NCBI GenBank assembly: GCA_022826865.1
Contig: JAJDUC010000007.1
Span: 61,513-125,512, forward strand
DNA: 64,000 nt
Reading direction: 5' to 3'
DNA from: Anaerolineae bacterium
GTDB lineage: Bacteria; Chloroflexota; Anaerolineae; Aggregatilineales; Phototrophicaceae
The notes under the pieces were generated by a model. That model was not told where the DNA came from, ran no database searches, and saw only the letters and a list, made by a program, of their open reading frames with translations. The translations under genes were made by a program, and so were the position numbers. Shown here piece by piece: positions 17,094-26,079 of the stretch (its first letter is position 1; every line of letters begins with the position of its first letter).

Positions 17094-18176
17094 ATGAGGC
17101 AGTCAACCCGTCCTTCAGGTCATGAAACAGTCTATGCCTGGCTGATGAGCGCGCCCGCGCTCATCGGCCTGTTTCTCTTCGTGGCAATGCCCCTTTTTGG
17201 CGGCGTATATTGGAGCTTCACCAATAAACGGCTCATCTCTCCGCTGCCCACCGAATACATTGGCTTTCAGAATTATCAGAACCTGCTCGGCCTGCTGGTT
17301 GTTCGGGTGGCGCCTGAAATTGATGAGGCCACCGGTCAAATCCAGATGAACTTGGAGGGCAATCCGGTTTATCCGCGCACGCGCACTGTCATCCGAGGCG
17401 ACCCGGCTTACAAGGGTTACCGCTATTGGTTTACCGCCGATATCCTGGGCCAGCGCTATGTGGTCATCGCCCGCGACCCGACATTTCTGCGCTCGCTCAT
17501 CAACACCTTCTTATTCGTGCTGGTGATCGTGCCCGGGCAAGGCGGCCTCGCGCTGATTATGGCGCTGCTGGTCAACCAGCGCTTGCGCGGGCGTTATGTG
17601 TTTCGCACCATTTATTTCAGCCCGGTTGTCACATCGATGGCGGTTCTGGCAATCGTTTGGACCTTTCTTTACAACCCCGATCAAGGCTTGATCAATCGCT
17701 TCTTGAGCGCGATCACTTTCGGAAGATTACAGCCGGATTGGCTGGTCAGCGCCGATTCCGCCCTGCTTGCGATCATCATACTCTCCGCCTGGCAAGCGGC
17801 GGGATTCCAGATGATTATCTTTCTCGCCGGCCTCCAAGGCATTCCACAATCTTTATACGAAGCGGCGCAAATCGACGGCGGCAATACCTGGCAACAATTT
17901 CGGCATGTGACCATTCCGCAACTGCGCAATACCACGATATTTGTCATTATCAGCACAACTATCCTGGCTTTTCGCCTCTTCACGCAGGTCGATGTTATGA
18001 CCAAGGGCGGGCCGCAAGACGCCACCGTCACGGTCGTCTTCCATGCCGTCGACACCGGCTTCCGGCAGCAGAAGATCGGCTACGGCTCAGCCGTTACCGT
18101 TCTGTTCTTTATCATCGTTGTATCGATCGCCTTGATGCAACGCAAACTCTTACGATCCGACATTGAGTTGGAATAG
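17094..18176 (+). CDS. Sugar ABC transporter permease (MalF/UgpA type)
   Basis: 360 residues, about 60 longer than the usual UgpA-type permease. The extra length lies between the first and second transmembrane segments (about residues 65-130), in a hydrophilic, periplasmic-facing stretch containing VRVAPEIDEATGQIQMNLEG. The EAA loop is EAAQIDGGNTWQQFRHVTIP, followed by TKGGPQDAT. It pairs with the next permease and the preceding binding protein. The insertion is also seen in some family relatives and may contact the binding protein, which is inference. Confidence 0.92.
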   Translation: MRQSTRPSGHETVYAWLMSAPALIGLFLFVAMPLFGGVYWSFTNKRLISPLPTEYIGFQNYQNLLGLLVVRVAPEIDEATGQIQMNLEGNPVYPRTRTVIRGDPAYKGYRYWFTADILGQRYVVIARDPTFLRSLINTFLFVLVIVPGQGGLALIMALLVNQRLRGRYVFRTIYFSPVVTSMAVLAIVWTFLYNPDQGLINRFLSAITFGRLQPDWLVSADSALLAIIILSAWQAAGFQMIIFLAGLQGIPQSLYEAAQIDGGNTWQQFRHVTIPQLRNTTIFVIISTTILAFRLFTQVDVMTKGGPQDATVTVVFHAVDTGFRQQKIGYGSAVTVLFFIIVVSIALMQRKLLRSDIELE

Positions 18177-18181
18177 GCATT

Positions 18182-19087
18182 ATGGCCGCAGTTGAATTGA
18201 GCAGCCTCCACAAGCCTGAGCGCAAGCAGCGATCGCGGCGGCGCTCTCTCACACTGATCATCGACTACAGCATCATGATCGCATTGGCGGCGTTCTTTTT
18301 GTTTCCCATCGTTTTTATGGTCGTATCTTCATTCAAACCGGAAAAAGTCATCTTCGATGATCTCAAAACCATTGTCTGGGCATTCATACCGCGAGAAATT
18401 ACGTTTGAGAATTTCAGCTCGGTATTTCGAAGAGTGCCCTTTGGGCAATTCATGTTCAATTCGACCTTCATCGTCCTGGCGACAGTATCGGCCGGTCTGG
18501 TAGTCAACAGCATGATTGCCTTTGCGCTGGCGCGCTTGCGCTGGAAAGGCAAGACCCTGGTTCTTTCGCTGGTTATCGCGCTGTCCATTGTGCCGCTGGA
18601 CGCCATCGTTGTGCCCCTGCTGGTGTTGGTCAACGAGTTTCCCTGGATTGACGGCTCCATCGGCTGGCTGGATTCGCTGCATGTGCAGATCGTGCCTTTC
18701 ATTGCCGACGCATTTTCTATCTTCCTCTTTTATCAATTCTTCATCGGCATACCGCGCGATTTCGATGAAGCCGCATACATCGACGGCGGGAGTCCCTTTG
18801 CGATTTACAGGCGGATTATTGTGCCCTTGTCGCGCCCGGTCTTCGCCACCGTCGCCATTCTGCAGGCGCTGTTTTTGTGGAGTTCATATCTGTGGCCGCT
18901 GCTGGCGACTCGTGGCGAAGCATCCCGTCCGCTGACCGTCGGCATCACATCGTTTTATGGGCAAGACGTTAAGTGGGCCCAGATTCTGGCCTTCGCCTCG
19001 ATGATTACCATTCCCGTGCTCATTCTGTTTCTGCTATTCCAGAAATGGTTCGTGCAAAGCGTCGCCGCAAGTGGACTCAAAGGCTAA
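18182..19087 (+). CDS. Sugar ABC transporter permease (MalG/UgpE type)
   Basis: 301-residue inner-membrane permease. A basic cytoplasmic N-terminus (KQRSRRRS) precedes six predicted helices. The EAA loop is EAAYIDGGSPFAIYRRIIVPLS, and the protein ends QSVAASGLKG, the usual MalG-branch ending. It starts five bases after the previous stop and ends five bases before the GH32 start, so the operon is tightly packed. Confidence 0.92.
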   Translation: MAAVELSSLHKPERKQRSRRRSLTLIIDYSIMIALAAFFLFPIVFMVVSSFKPEKVIFDDLKTIVWAFIPREITFENFSSVFRRVPFGQFMFNSTFIVLATVSAGLVVNSMIAFALARLRWKGKTLVLSLVIALSIVPLDAIVVPLLVLVNEFPWIDGSIGWLDSLHVQIVPFIADAFSIFLFYQFFIGIPRDFDEAAYIDGGSPFAIYRRIIVPLSRPVFATVAILQALFLWSSYLWPLLATRGEASRPLTVGITSFYGQDVKWAQILAFASMITIPVLILFLLFQKWFVQSVAASGLKG

Positions 19088-19092
19088 GGGCA

Positions 19093-20565
19093 ATGCACTC
19101 ATCGACTGAACAAAGCCGGCGCCTGCGCGCGCAACAGAACGAAGACTGGCAGCGCCCGCGCTACCACTTCAGTCCGCCGGCTAACTGGATGAACGACCCG
19201 AACGGCATCATGGAGTGGCAGGGCGAAATCCATCTCTTCTACCAACACAATCCCTATGCTCCTATTTGGGACAATATGCACTGGGGCCACGCCGTCAGTG
19301 AAGACCTTGTGCATTGGGCCGATCTGCCGATTGCGCTCGCCCCTGGTTCGGGCGGCCCGGATGCCGACGGCTGCTGGTCGGGCTGCACAGTGAACAATGA
19401 TGAGCGGCCGACTATCTTGTACACCGGCGTGCAAGGCGATTGGGCGGCGCCGCAAAACCAGCGCGTCTGCCTGGCAACAAGCCGGGATGGCTTAAATACC
19501 TGGCAGAAATATGCCGGCAACCCAGTCATCGCCCACCCTCCCGACGGTTTGGATGTCAACGGCTTCCGCGATCCTTTTGTTTGGCGCGAGGACGGTCAAT
19601 GGTTTATGGCAATTGGCGCGGGCATCCGCGACATCGGCGGCGCGGTATTGCTCTATCGCTCAGCTGACCTGCTGCGCTGGCAATACCTGCACCCCCTGTG
19701 CATCGGCGACATGCAGGACGCTTCAGATCCCTGGACCGGCGTCCTGTGGGAAGTTCCCCAACTCCATCGCCTGGGCGATGCGCATATCTTGATCGCCACG
19801 ATTTGGGATAATGATCCGCTCTACAGCGTCTATTTCAGCGGGCGCTATCGGAATCACCGCTTCATCATAGAGTCCGCGGATAAGCTCGATTATGGCGACC
19901 GCCATTTCTACGCGGCGCATACCATCGTTGACTCGCGCGGACGTCATATCATGTGGGGATTTATTGGCGAAGGCCGCAGCGTCGCCGCCCAGCAGGCGGC
20001 CGGATGGTCGGGCGTCTTATCACTGCCTCGGGTCCTGTCTCTTCAGGCTGACGGAAAGTTGGCGCAAGTTCCGGCGCCCGAGATTGAATCGCTTCGGCGC
20101 AAGCGCCATCGCTACGTCAACATAGACCTGTCCGGCGATTCAGCTGACCTCGCGCTTGATGCGCGCGGCGATGCCCTCGAGATAGTCGCCGAATTCGACG
20201 CCGGCGCTGCCGATGAAATTGGCATCAAAGTGCGTTGCTCGCCCGATTTTGAAGAAGAAACTTATATCTTTTACCAGGCCCGTCCGAAGCAGCTGGGAAT
20301 AGATAGACGCCGTTCCCGCCGGCGCCCGGCTTCGGAGTTTTCCACTGACGTTAAAACGGGAGATTTTGAGCTCGGAGTGGACGAAAACTTGCGGTTACGG
20401 ATATTCGTCGATTGTTCGGTCATCGAGGTTTTTGCGAATGATCGGTTCTGCATCAGCAGCCGGGTTTATCCAAGCCGGGCTGATAGCGCCGGCGTGGCTG
20501 TCTCGGCATTGGGCCAAGCCAGAATTGTCGCTCTGGATATTTGGACCCTGGCTGCGATTTGGTAG
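19093..20565 (+). CDS. Glycoside hydrolase family 32 (beta-fructosidase), second copy
   Basis: 490-residue GH32 enzyme. Catalytic residues are Asp35 in NWMNDPNG, Arg159-Asp160 in GFRDPF and Glu220. The acid/base motif reads WEVP instead of the usual WECP; the Cys that tunes the Glu is Val, as in some GH32 members of other specificity. A C-terminal beta-sandwich with IEVFANDRFC is present. The ATG at 19093 is chosen over an upstream frame extension because it follows TAAGGG directly and the longer form would overlap the permease gene. No signal peptide, so cytoplasmic. It differs substantially from the GH32 at 1207, so the two operons probably serve different fructosides. Confidence 0.92.
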   Translation: MHSSTEQSRRLRAQQNEDWQRPRYHFSPPANWMNDPNGIMEWQGEIHLFYQHNPYAPIWDNMHWGHAVSEDLVHWADLPIALAPGSGGPDADGCWSGCTVNNDERPTILYTGVQGDWAAPQNQRVCLATSRDGLNTWQKYAGNPVIAHPPDGLDVNGFRDPFVWREDGQWFMAIGAGIRDIGGAVLLYRSADLLRWQYLHPLCIGDMQDASDPWTGVLWEVPQLHRLGDAHILIATIWDNDPLYSVYFSGRYRNHRFIIESADKLDYGDRHFYAAHTIVDSRGRHIMWGFIGEGRSVAAQQAAGWSGVLSLPRVLSLQADGKLAQVPAPEIESLRRKRHRYVNIDLSGDSADLALDARGDALEIVAEFDAGAADEIGIKVRCSPDFEEETYIFYQARPKQLGIDRRRSRRRPASEFSTDVKTGDFELGVDENLRLRIFVDCSVIEVFANDRFCISSRVYPSRADSAGVAVSALGQARIVALDIWTLAAIW

Positions 20566-20909
20566 GAGCTGCCGCCATCTGTGGCGCGTCGTCGCGGCTT
20601 AACCGCTCGGCTTGAGGTGTTAAAGAGTCACGTGCTCCTTGGCGTCAAAATGAGGCAGCTATGCTCAACGCCGATCAGACGACAGCGCGCGCAATCCATG
20701 TCAGCTGGCCGGAGTGATGCTGCGCCTGTGCTATGATTGAATCAGCGCCGGCATCGCGGGCAATATAAACAGAGGCGCATGAAAGATCCGGGACCATGCG
20801 CTTTGACCGGGCCGCCATAGGCCTGCGTCTGACCAGGACGTCGACCCGGTTGACGCGATTGCGGCGACGATTTACTGAGACCAGTATTCAGCCTCGGGGT
20901 GAAGTTGTA
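20566..20909. other. Intergenic region, 344 bases
   Basis: Separates the fructoside operon from the aminotransferase gene. Apart from an extended -10 promoter candidate at 20729-20737, no gene, RNA or repeat is recognised. An in-frame ATG at 20796 would add 38 basic residues to the aminotransferase, but these look like non-coding sequence. Confidence 0.5.
20729..20737 (+). promoter_or_regulatory. Extended -10 promoter candidate for the aminotransferase gene
   Basis: TGC-TATGAT, an extended -10 element with no clear -35 box. It lies about 175 bases before the ATG at 20910. The same TGC-TATAAT-like form recurs before ahcY, tgt, alr and the SCO1 gene in this window. Confidence 0.4.
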
Positions 20910-22205
20910 ATGACAAATCAATCCCTATTCGAAAAAGCCCAGGCCGTCACACCGGGCGGCGTCAATTCCGGCACGCGCGGTTTACCCCAGCCCATTGTCT
21001 GGGAGAGAGCCGCCGGCGCTTACATCTACGATGTGGAGGGCAAGGGCTACCTGGATTATCACGCCGCCTTTGGCCCGATCGTGCTTGGGCACAATCATCC
21101 CGCAGTCGACCAGGCGGCCGCCGCGGCAATCGCCCAAATCGATCTTATCGGCGCCGGCACAACCGAGCTCGAAATCCGCCTGGCGGAAAAAGTGGCGCAG
21201 CATGTGCCTTCGGCCGAAATGGCGCTGATCTTTGGTTCCGGCAGCGAAGCGACATATATGGCGCAGCGCCTTGCGCGGGCCGTCACCGGCCGCAAGAAGC
21301 TGGTCAAATTCCAGGGCTGTTTTCACGGCTGGCACGATTATCTGCTGATGAACATCATCAGCGCGCCCGAGAAAATAGGTCGCAAGGACCCGGCCTCGGC
21401 CGGCATGCTGCCCGAAGCCATCGAAAATACGATCGTCCTGCCCTTCAATGATATTGAGTCGCTCGAGCGCACGGTGAAGGGACAGGCTGAGGAGATTGCC
21501 GCCATTATTTTGGAGCCGATCCCGCATAATATCGGCTGCGTCTTGCCGCAAGCTGAATTTGTCCGCAGCTTGCGCAGTCTTTGCGATGAATTTGGGATCG
21601 TCCTGATATTCGACGAGGTCATCACCGGTTTTCGACACGGTCTAGGCGGCTATCAAGAGAAGTTGAACATCCTTCCCGATTTGACAACATTGGCGAAAGC
21701 CATCGCCAACGGCTATCCTTGCGCCGTACTCGCCGGCCGGGAAGAGTTGATGATGCGCTTTTCCAGCGCCGGCGGCGATGTATTTGTGGCCGGCACCTAC
21801 AATGGGCACCCGGTGTCGACCGCGGCCGCCCTGGCCACCATCGCCGAACTTGAGGACGGCACAGTTCACAAACGGCTTTTCCGTTTGGGAGAAAAAGCGC
21901 GGCGGGGCCTGCAGGAGATTGCCGATCGGCTGGATATTGACATGACCGTCGCCGGATATGGTTCGGTCTTTGTGCCCTATTTCATGAGCGGCGCAATTAG
22001 CCGCTACGCCGACTTGCTGCGCAACAATACCGAGGCCGATACGGCATTCCGCAATGAGATGATCAAGCGGGGCGTTTTCATGCTGCCTCTGGCGATGAAG
22101 CGCAACCATGTGTCCGCCGCGCATACCGATGCCGATATTGACCGCACGCTGAATGCCGCCGAGGATGCTCTGAAGGAGATGATGCGCAGTCGCGGCTTGC
22201 GCTGA
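20910..22205 (+). CDS. Class III aminotransferase, glutamate-1-semialdehyde aminomutase-like
   Basis: 431-residue PLP enzyme. The N-terminus (FEKAQAVTPGGVNSGTRG) is the hallmark of the GSA aminomutase subfamily. The PLP region has IFDEVITGFRHGLGGYQ and the Schiff-base Lys in TTLAKAIANGYP, and GTYNGHPVSTAAALATI follows. The ATG at 20910 gives the family's standard N-terminus. Context is catabolic rather than tetrapyrrole synthesis: it lies beside rhamnonate dehydratase and D-amino-acid genes, and many GSA-like paralogues are aminotransferases for other substrates, so hemL is not assigned. It converges with the next cluster with only 12 bases between. Confidence 0.87.
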   Translation: MTNQSLFEKAQAVTPGGVNSGTRGLPQPIVWERAAGAYIYDVEGKGYLDYHAAFGPIVLGHNHPAVDQAAAAAIAQIDLIGAGTTELEIRLAEKVAQHVPSAEMALIFGSGSEATYMAQRLARAVTGRKKLVKFQGCFHGWHDYLLMNIISAPEKIGRKDPASAGMLPEAIENTIVLPFNDIESLERTVKGQAEEIAAIILEPIPHNIGCVLPQAEFVRSLRSLCDEFGIVLIFDEVITGFRHGLGGYQEKLNILPDLTTLAKAIANGYPCAVLAGREELMMRFSSAGGDVFVAGTYNGHPVSTAAALATIAELEDGTVHKRLFRLGEKARRGLQEIADRLDIDMTVAGYGSVFVPYFMSGAISRYADLLRNNTEADTAFRNEMIKRGVFMLPLAMKRNHVSAAHTDADIDRTLNAAEDALKEMMRSRGLR

Positions 22206-22217
22206 GACGACTTCGGG

Positions 22218-23402
22218 CTAATCCTGGTTGTATGGTCTGTTGAGTCTCAGCCCATTTCGATTCAACTCGACGCCCCAGCCCGGTTTCTCCGTAAGCATAA
22301 GGTAACCAGCTTGCGGCAGCGGCTCGTTAAGGAAAATATCGCCGAAGACCGGCACAATTTCGTCAGCGGCCGGGCTCATCATGAGGAATTCAGCCATCGG
22401 GCAGTTGGCGAAGGCGTATTGCAAATGATACGCATAGATGCCGGAGCCATGCGGTATCACCGGGATATCGTGGGCGGCGGCCATGGCGACAATGCGCCGC
22501 GCCTCCGTCAAGCCGCCCACCCAGGTCAAATCAGGCTGCAGAATGTCGAAGCAATTCCGCGCGATGAGTTCGCGATAGCCGTAGCGCGTGTATTCATGCT
22601 CGCCGCCGGTGAACAGGCAAGATGAAACCGACGCTTTCAGCTTGGCGCAAGCGTCATAATCGTCCGGGGGCAGGCACTCTTCCAGCCAATAGACCTGATA
22701 TGGCTCCAGGGCGCGCGCAAGCTCGGCCGCGTAAGGCGGGGTCAAGGCCATATAGCAGTCCAGGCTGAGCTTAAAATCCGGTCCAACGCTCTCTCGCGCG
22801 GCCGCGAAGGCGGCGACATTCTGTTTCAGCCCCACGGCGCCATCTGCTGGACCGTACATCAGCGGCATTTTTGCGCCGTGAAAGCCCATCTCCCGCGCCA
22901 GATCGGGCCGTATCGTAGTCGCATAAACCGGGAGCCGGCCTTTGGTCTTGCCGCCCAACATGGCGTAGACCGGCTCGTCGCGCAGCTTGCCCAGCGCATC
23001 CCAGAGCGCCAGATCCACAGCGCTGATCGCATGGATCGCCAGGCCCTTGCGGCCGTAGGGCAAGGTCGCGCGCCACATCTGTTCCCAGATGAGCTCAACA
23101 TTACGGGGTGATTGACCTATTAGAAAGCGTTTGAGATGGCCTTCGACAATAAAGCAGGCCGGTTCACCGCCTGTGCTGATGCCGACGCCAAGCATGCCAT
23201 TGTCCAGTTCCACCTCGACGATGACACTGCCCAGAGCGTTGATGCCCCAGCTGACGCGTGACTCTTTGTATTCGTCGTAAATCGACATCGGGTTTGCAAT
23301 CGGCGTGTCGATGATCCAGTGCCCGCGCGATTGATCATGATAATCGGCGCCCGCCGATTCCACCGAATAGGCGCGCACATCCGCTATTTTGGGGGACTGC
23401 AT
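22218..23402 (-). CDS. rhmD: L-rhamnonate dehydratase (enolase superfamily)
   Basis: 394 residues. It closely resembles L-rhamnonate dehydratase, which makes 2-keto-3-deoxy-L-rhamnonate in non-phosphorylated rhamnose breakdown. Telling blocks are HWIIDTPIANPM near the N-terminus, RPDLAREMGFHGAKMP (166-180) and the ending ELNRNGLRLNRPY. Magnesium ligands are Asp215, Glu241 and Glu268; the general base His318 lies in IPHGS. It is the last gene of a minus-strand cluster with a sugar ABC transporter and two MocA-type oxidoreductases. Other acid-sugar dehydratases of this superfamily remain possible, but the match in motif order is strong. Confidence 0.85.
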   Translation of the reverse strand: MQSPKIADVRAYSVESAGADYHDQSRGHWIIDTPIANPMSIYDEYKESRVSWGINALGSVIVEVELDNGMLGVGISTGGEPACFIVEGHLKRFLIGQSPRNVELIWEQMWRATLPYGRKGLAIHAISAVDLALWDALGKLRDEPVYAMLGGKTKGRLPVYATTIRPDLAREMGFHGAKMPLMYGPADGAVGLKQNVAAFAAARESVGPDFKLSLDCYMALTPPYAAELARALEPYQVYWLEECLPPDDYDACAKLKASVSSCLFTGGEHEYTRYGYRELIARNCFDILQPDLTWVGGLTEARRIVAMAAAHDIPVIPHGSGIYAYHLQYAFANCPMAEFLMMSPAADEIVPVFGDIFLNEPLPQAGYLMLTEKPGWGVELNRNGLRLNRPYNQD

Positions 23403-23423
23403 CGCTCGCTTCTCCCGAGATGA

Positions 23424-25040
23424 TTAAAAGCGGCTGAATCGTTCGTGCCGGCGCCCGTAAGGCGCCCGCAAGGCGCGGCCTGGCGTGGCGCCAGTAGGCT
23501 GTCCATCCGCCAGCGCCAGAACGCCATTCACGATGACATCGCTCACGCCCAGAGCATTGCTGCGCGGATTTTCATAGGTTGAAGCGTCTCGCAGTTCATC
23601 GGGATCAAAAACGACCAGATCCGCCTGGAGGCCGGGACGAACAAGGCCGCGGTCGAGGACGCCGATGCGCCGGGCCGGCGCCGATGTGATCTTGCGGATA
23701 CCTTCTTCCCAAGTCATCAAGCCCAGATCTCGCACGTACCTCGACAAGAAGCGCGCATGCGCGCCCCAGCCCCGGGGATGCGGCTGGGCGCCGACCAGGA
23801 TGCCATCGCTGCCGACGACGTGGGCCGGGTGCCGCATAAGCGCTTGCACATGCTCCTCGATGCCGAAGAAGGCCAGGCAAGACACACCGAGGCGCGTCTC
23901 CAAGAGCAGATCGGCAAAAAACTCAAAGGGAGGTTTGCCGGCGCGTCGGGCCGCTTCGGGCAAACCCATGCCGATCAGGGCCGGATCATGATCGCCCAGG
24001 ATTCCGCCGATGCGCAGCATTTCCCAACCCAGCGGAACGCCTTGCATGCCATCCGAGCCCGTCACTTCAAGCTCCTCTTTCAGCCGGGCGCGGCTTTCCG
24101 GCGCGCGCAAATGCCGTAAGATGCCTTCGACGCCCTCCTCCTGAGCCCAACTCGGCAGAAAGGCGTGCATGTAAGTTTGTCCGGCCAGGTAGGGATAAGC
24201 GTCCAGCGTGACTTCGACGCCGGAGGCGCGGGCCTCGTCAATCAGGGCGATCAATTCCCCTACACGTCCCGCATTCACTTCAAAGCTGAGATGACAATGC
24301 GTCAAATGCACCGGCACGCCGGCGCGCCGTCCGATCTCGATAGAATCGGCGTAGCCTTTGAGCGCCTCCACGCCATAGTTGCGGTGATGCGGGCAGTAGA
24401 ATCCCTGATACGGTCGGATGACTTCGCAGAGTTCAACCAGTTCATCGTCGCTGGCGAACATTCCGGGCGTATATGTCAGCCCAGTCGACAGGCCGATTGC
24501 GCCTTCGCGCATACATTGATCGATGATCGCCTTCATGCGCACCATCTCGGCGCTGGTCGGCTCGCGGTTTTCCATACCAACCACCGCCATGCGCACTGTG
24601 CCCTGAGAGGCGAAAGTCGCGATATTGACCGCGCAGCCCTCGTCGAAGCGATCCAGGTACTGGGTGAGCGTCGTCCAGTCGCGGTCGAAATCCGGCAGCC
24701 CATTCCAGGCGGCCAGTTGTTCGGCCAGGATCTCCCGCGTCTGCGCCGTGACGGGAGCAAGCCCCAGCCCATCGTGACCGATGACATCGGTGGTCACGCC
24801 TTGATAGAGCTTGCATTCGTGTATGGGATCAACAAGGGGCTGCAAGTCGGAATGCGTATGCATATCAATGAAGCCGGGGCTGACGATGCGCCCATCGGCC
24901 TTGATCGTCTTCCGGGCGGCGGCGCCCGCTAAAGAAGCAACTGCCGAGATCTGCTCGCCTTTCACCGCCACATCCGCCCAGAACCAGGGAGATCCCGTCC
25001 CGTCGATGACGCGTCCGCCCTCGATAAGCAGATCGTGCAT
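23424..25040 (-). CDS. N-acyl-D-amino-acid deacylase family protein (D-aminoacylase)
   Basis: 538-residue amidohydrolase of the D-aminoacylase/dihydroorotase-like group. HTHSD follows GFIDM around residue 60; other blocks are LYQGVTTDVIGHDGLG (80s), ECLS-region equivalents and HLTHCHLSF. The C-terminus has the typical ADLVVFDPDELRD. It would release a D-amino acid from its N-acyl form. The ATG at 25040 is preferred over the adjoining TTG; it overlaps the upstream stop by one base (TGATG). Placed next to a D-serine dehydratase-like gene, it supports a D-amino-acid route in this cluster. N-acyl-D-glutamate or a carbamoyl substrate is also possible. Confidence 0.85.
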   Translation of the reverse strand: MHDLLIEGGRVIDGTGSPWFWADVAVKGEQISAVASLAGAAARKTIKADGRIVSPGFIDMHTHSDLQPLVDPIHECKLYQGVTTDVIGHDGLGLAPVTAQTREILAEQLAAWNGLPDFDRDWTTLTQYLDRFDEGCAVNIATFASQGTVRMAVVGMENREPTSAEMVRMKAIIDQCMREGAIGLSTGLTYTPGMFASDDELVELCEVIRPYQGFYCPHHRNYGVEALKGYADSIEIGRRAGVPVHLTHCHLSFEVNAGRVGELIALIDEARASGVEVTLDAYPYLAGQTYMHAFLPSWAQEEGVEGILRHLRAPESRARLKEELEVTGSDGMQGVPLGWEMLRIGGILGDHDPALIGMGLPEAARRAGKPPFEFFADLLLETRLGVSCLAFFGIEEHVQALMRHPAHVVGSDGILVGAQPHPRGWGAHARFLSRYVRDLGLMTWEEGIRKITSAPARRIGVLDRGLVRPGLQADLVVFDPDELRDASTYENPRSNALGVSDVIVNGVLALADGQPTGATPGRALRAPYGRRHERFSRF

Positions 25041-26068
25041 CAATTCGCTCCCTTGGCTTCGGCGTCCCGATAGGCGTCCAGCGCGACTTGCATCAATTGC
25101 CGCGCCACATGTCCGTCGGTCTGCGGTCGCGCGCCGCTCTCGACACAGTCCAGGAAATGCCTCGTTTCCTCGGTCAAATCCAGCCCTTCGTCGCTATCGA
25201 GCAGCACTTTTTCTTCCGCGCCGGTTTCCGCAACCGTAATCCGTGAGCTCCAGGCGCATCGGCGCCCTTCCACCGCCAAATTGCCAAGCGGATGCACGGT
25301 CAGGCAGACGACAGCCCGCTCACAGAATGCGCGCATGCTATACCAGCGATCCGGCTTGGGCGAGAACCAGGTATGCCGGGTGCTGCCGACGACGCCGTTC
25401 TTGAACTTGATGATGGAAATGGCGGTATCTTCGCCTTCCATCGGCAAGCCGGCCTGGGTTCCCACCATTGACACAGATTGCACATCGCCGGCTATCCAGA
25501 GCATCACATCCAGCATATGCGCCGATGCCGAGAAGAATACGCCCCCGCCCAGGGTCGCTTTCTTGACGAACCAACCGCCGGTGACGTATTCGCGATTGTC
25601 TTCGTCCATAAAGGCGTCCAACATAAACAGTCGGCCGTAGTCGCCACTTTCTATGACTCGTTTGAATGCTTGTGTACTCTTGCGATAGCGATGGGGATAG
25701 GCCACCATCAGCGTCTTTTCCTGGGCCCGCGCTTCGGCGATCATGGCATCGGCTTCATCCAGCGTGAGCGCGAAGGGCTTTTCCAGAAGCACATGACAGC
25801 CCGCTCGCAGGGCGTCCAGCGTTATCGGATGGTGCAAGTGATGCGGCACAAGAATCGACACGGCGTCGACGCCGCCCAGGCCGGCGCGATAATCGAGCAG
25901 TACATCGATGTCGTCACCGTCCAGGGCGGCGGCGATGCGCTCGGCCCGCTCCTCGATCGGGTCCGCCACCCATTTCACCTTCACTCTGTCGCACAGTCGA
26001 TTCAAAGCCTCCGCATGAAAAGGCGCGATCCAGCCGCAACCAATAATTCCCAACTGAAGTTTGCTCAT
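25040..26068 (-). CDS. Gfo/Idh/MocA-family oxidoreductase 1
   Basis: 342-residue NAD(P)-dependent dehydrogenase. The Rossmann motif GIIGCGWIAPFHAEAL is at the N-terminus, EKPFALTLDEADAMI around 90-105 carries the family's EKP lysine, and GGGVFFSASAHMLDVM holds the His near the active site. The ATG at 26068 is chosen because GGGACGGGA lies just upstream; upstream in-frame codons would overlap the preceding gene. Members oxidise sugars, inositol, amino sugars or imine-linked compounds. With rhamnonate dehydratase nearby a sugar substrate is likely. Coupled to D-aminoacylase by a TGATG overlap. Confidence 0.9.
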   Translation of the reverse strand: MSKLQLGIIGCGWIAPFHAEALNRLCDRVKVKWVADPIEERAERIAAALDGDDIDVLLDYRAGLGGVDAVSILVPHHLHHPITLDALRAGCHVLLEKPFALTLDEADAMIAEARAQEKTLMVAYPHRYRKSTQAFKRVIESGDYGRLFMLDAFMDEDNREYVTGGWFVKKATLGGGVFFSASAHMLDVMLWIAGDVQSVSMVGTQAGLPMEGEDTAISIIKFKNGVVGSTRHTWFSPKPDRWYSMRAFCERAVVCLTVHPLGNLAVEGRRCAWSSRITVAETGAEEKVLLDSDEGLDLTEETRHFLDCVESGARPQTDGHVARQLMQVALDAYRDAEAKGAN

Positions 26069-26079
26069 AAATCCCGTCC

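Noticed and set aside
18973..19092. Longer N-terminus for GH32-2 (start at 18973)
   Set aside because: It would overlap 115 bases of the permease gene in another frame; ATG 19093 has a ribosome site and a normal GH32 start.
20796..20909. Longer N-terminus for the aminotransferase (start at 20796)
   Set aside because: The extra 38 residues are unusually Arg-rich and precede the family's conserved start; ATG 20910 fits better.
24165..24932. Open frame of about 255 codons antisense to the D-aminoacylase gene
   Set aside because: High-GC third-position shadow; the opposite strand encodes a full amidohydrolase.
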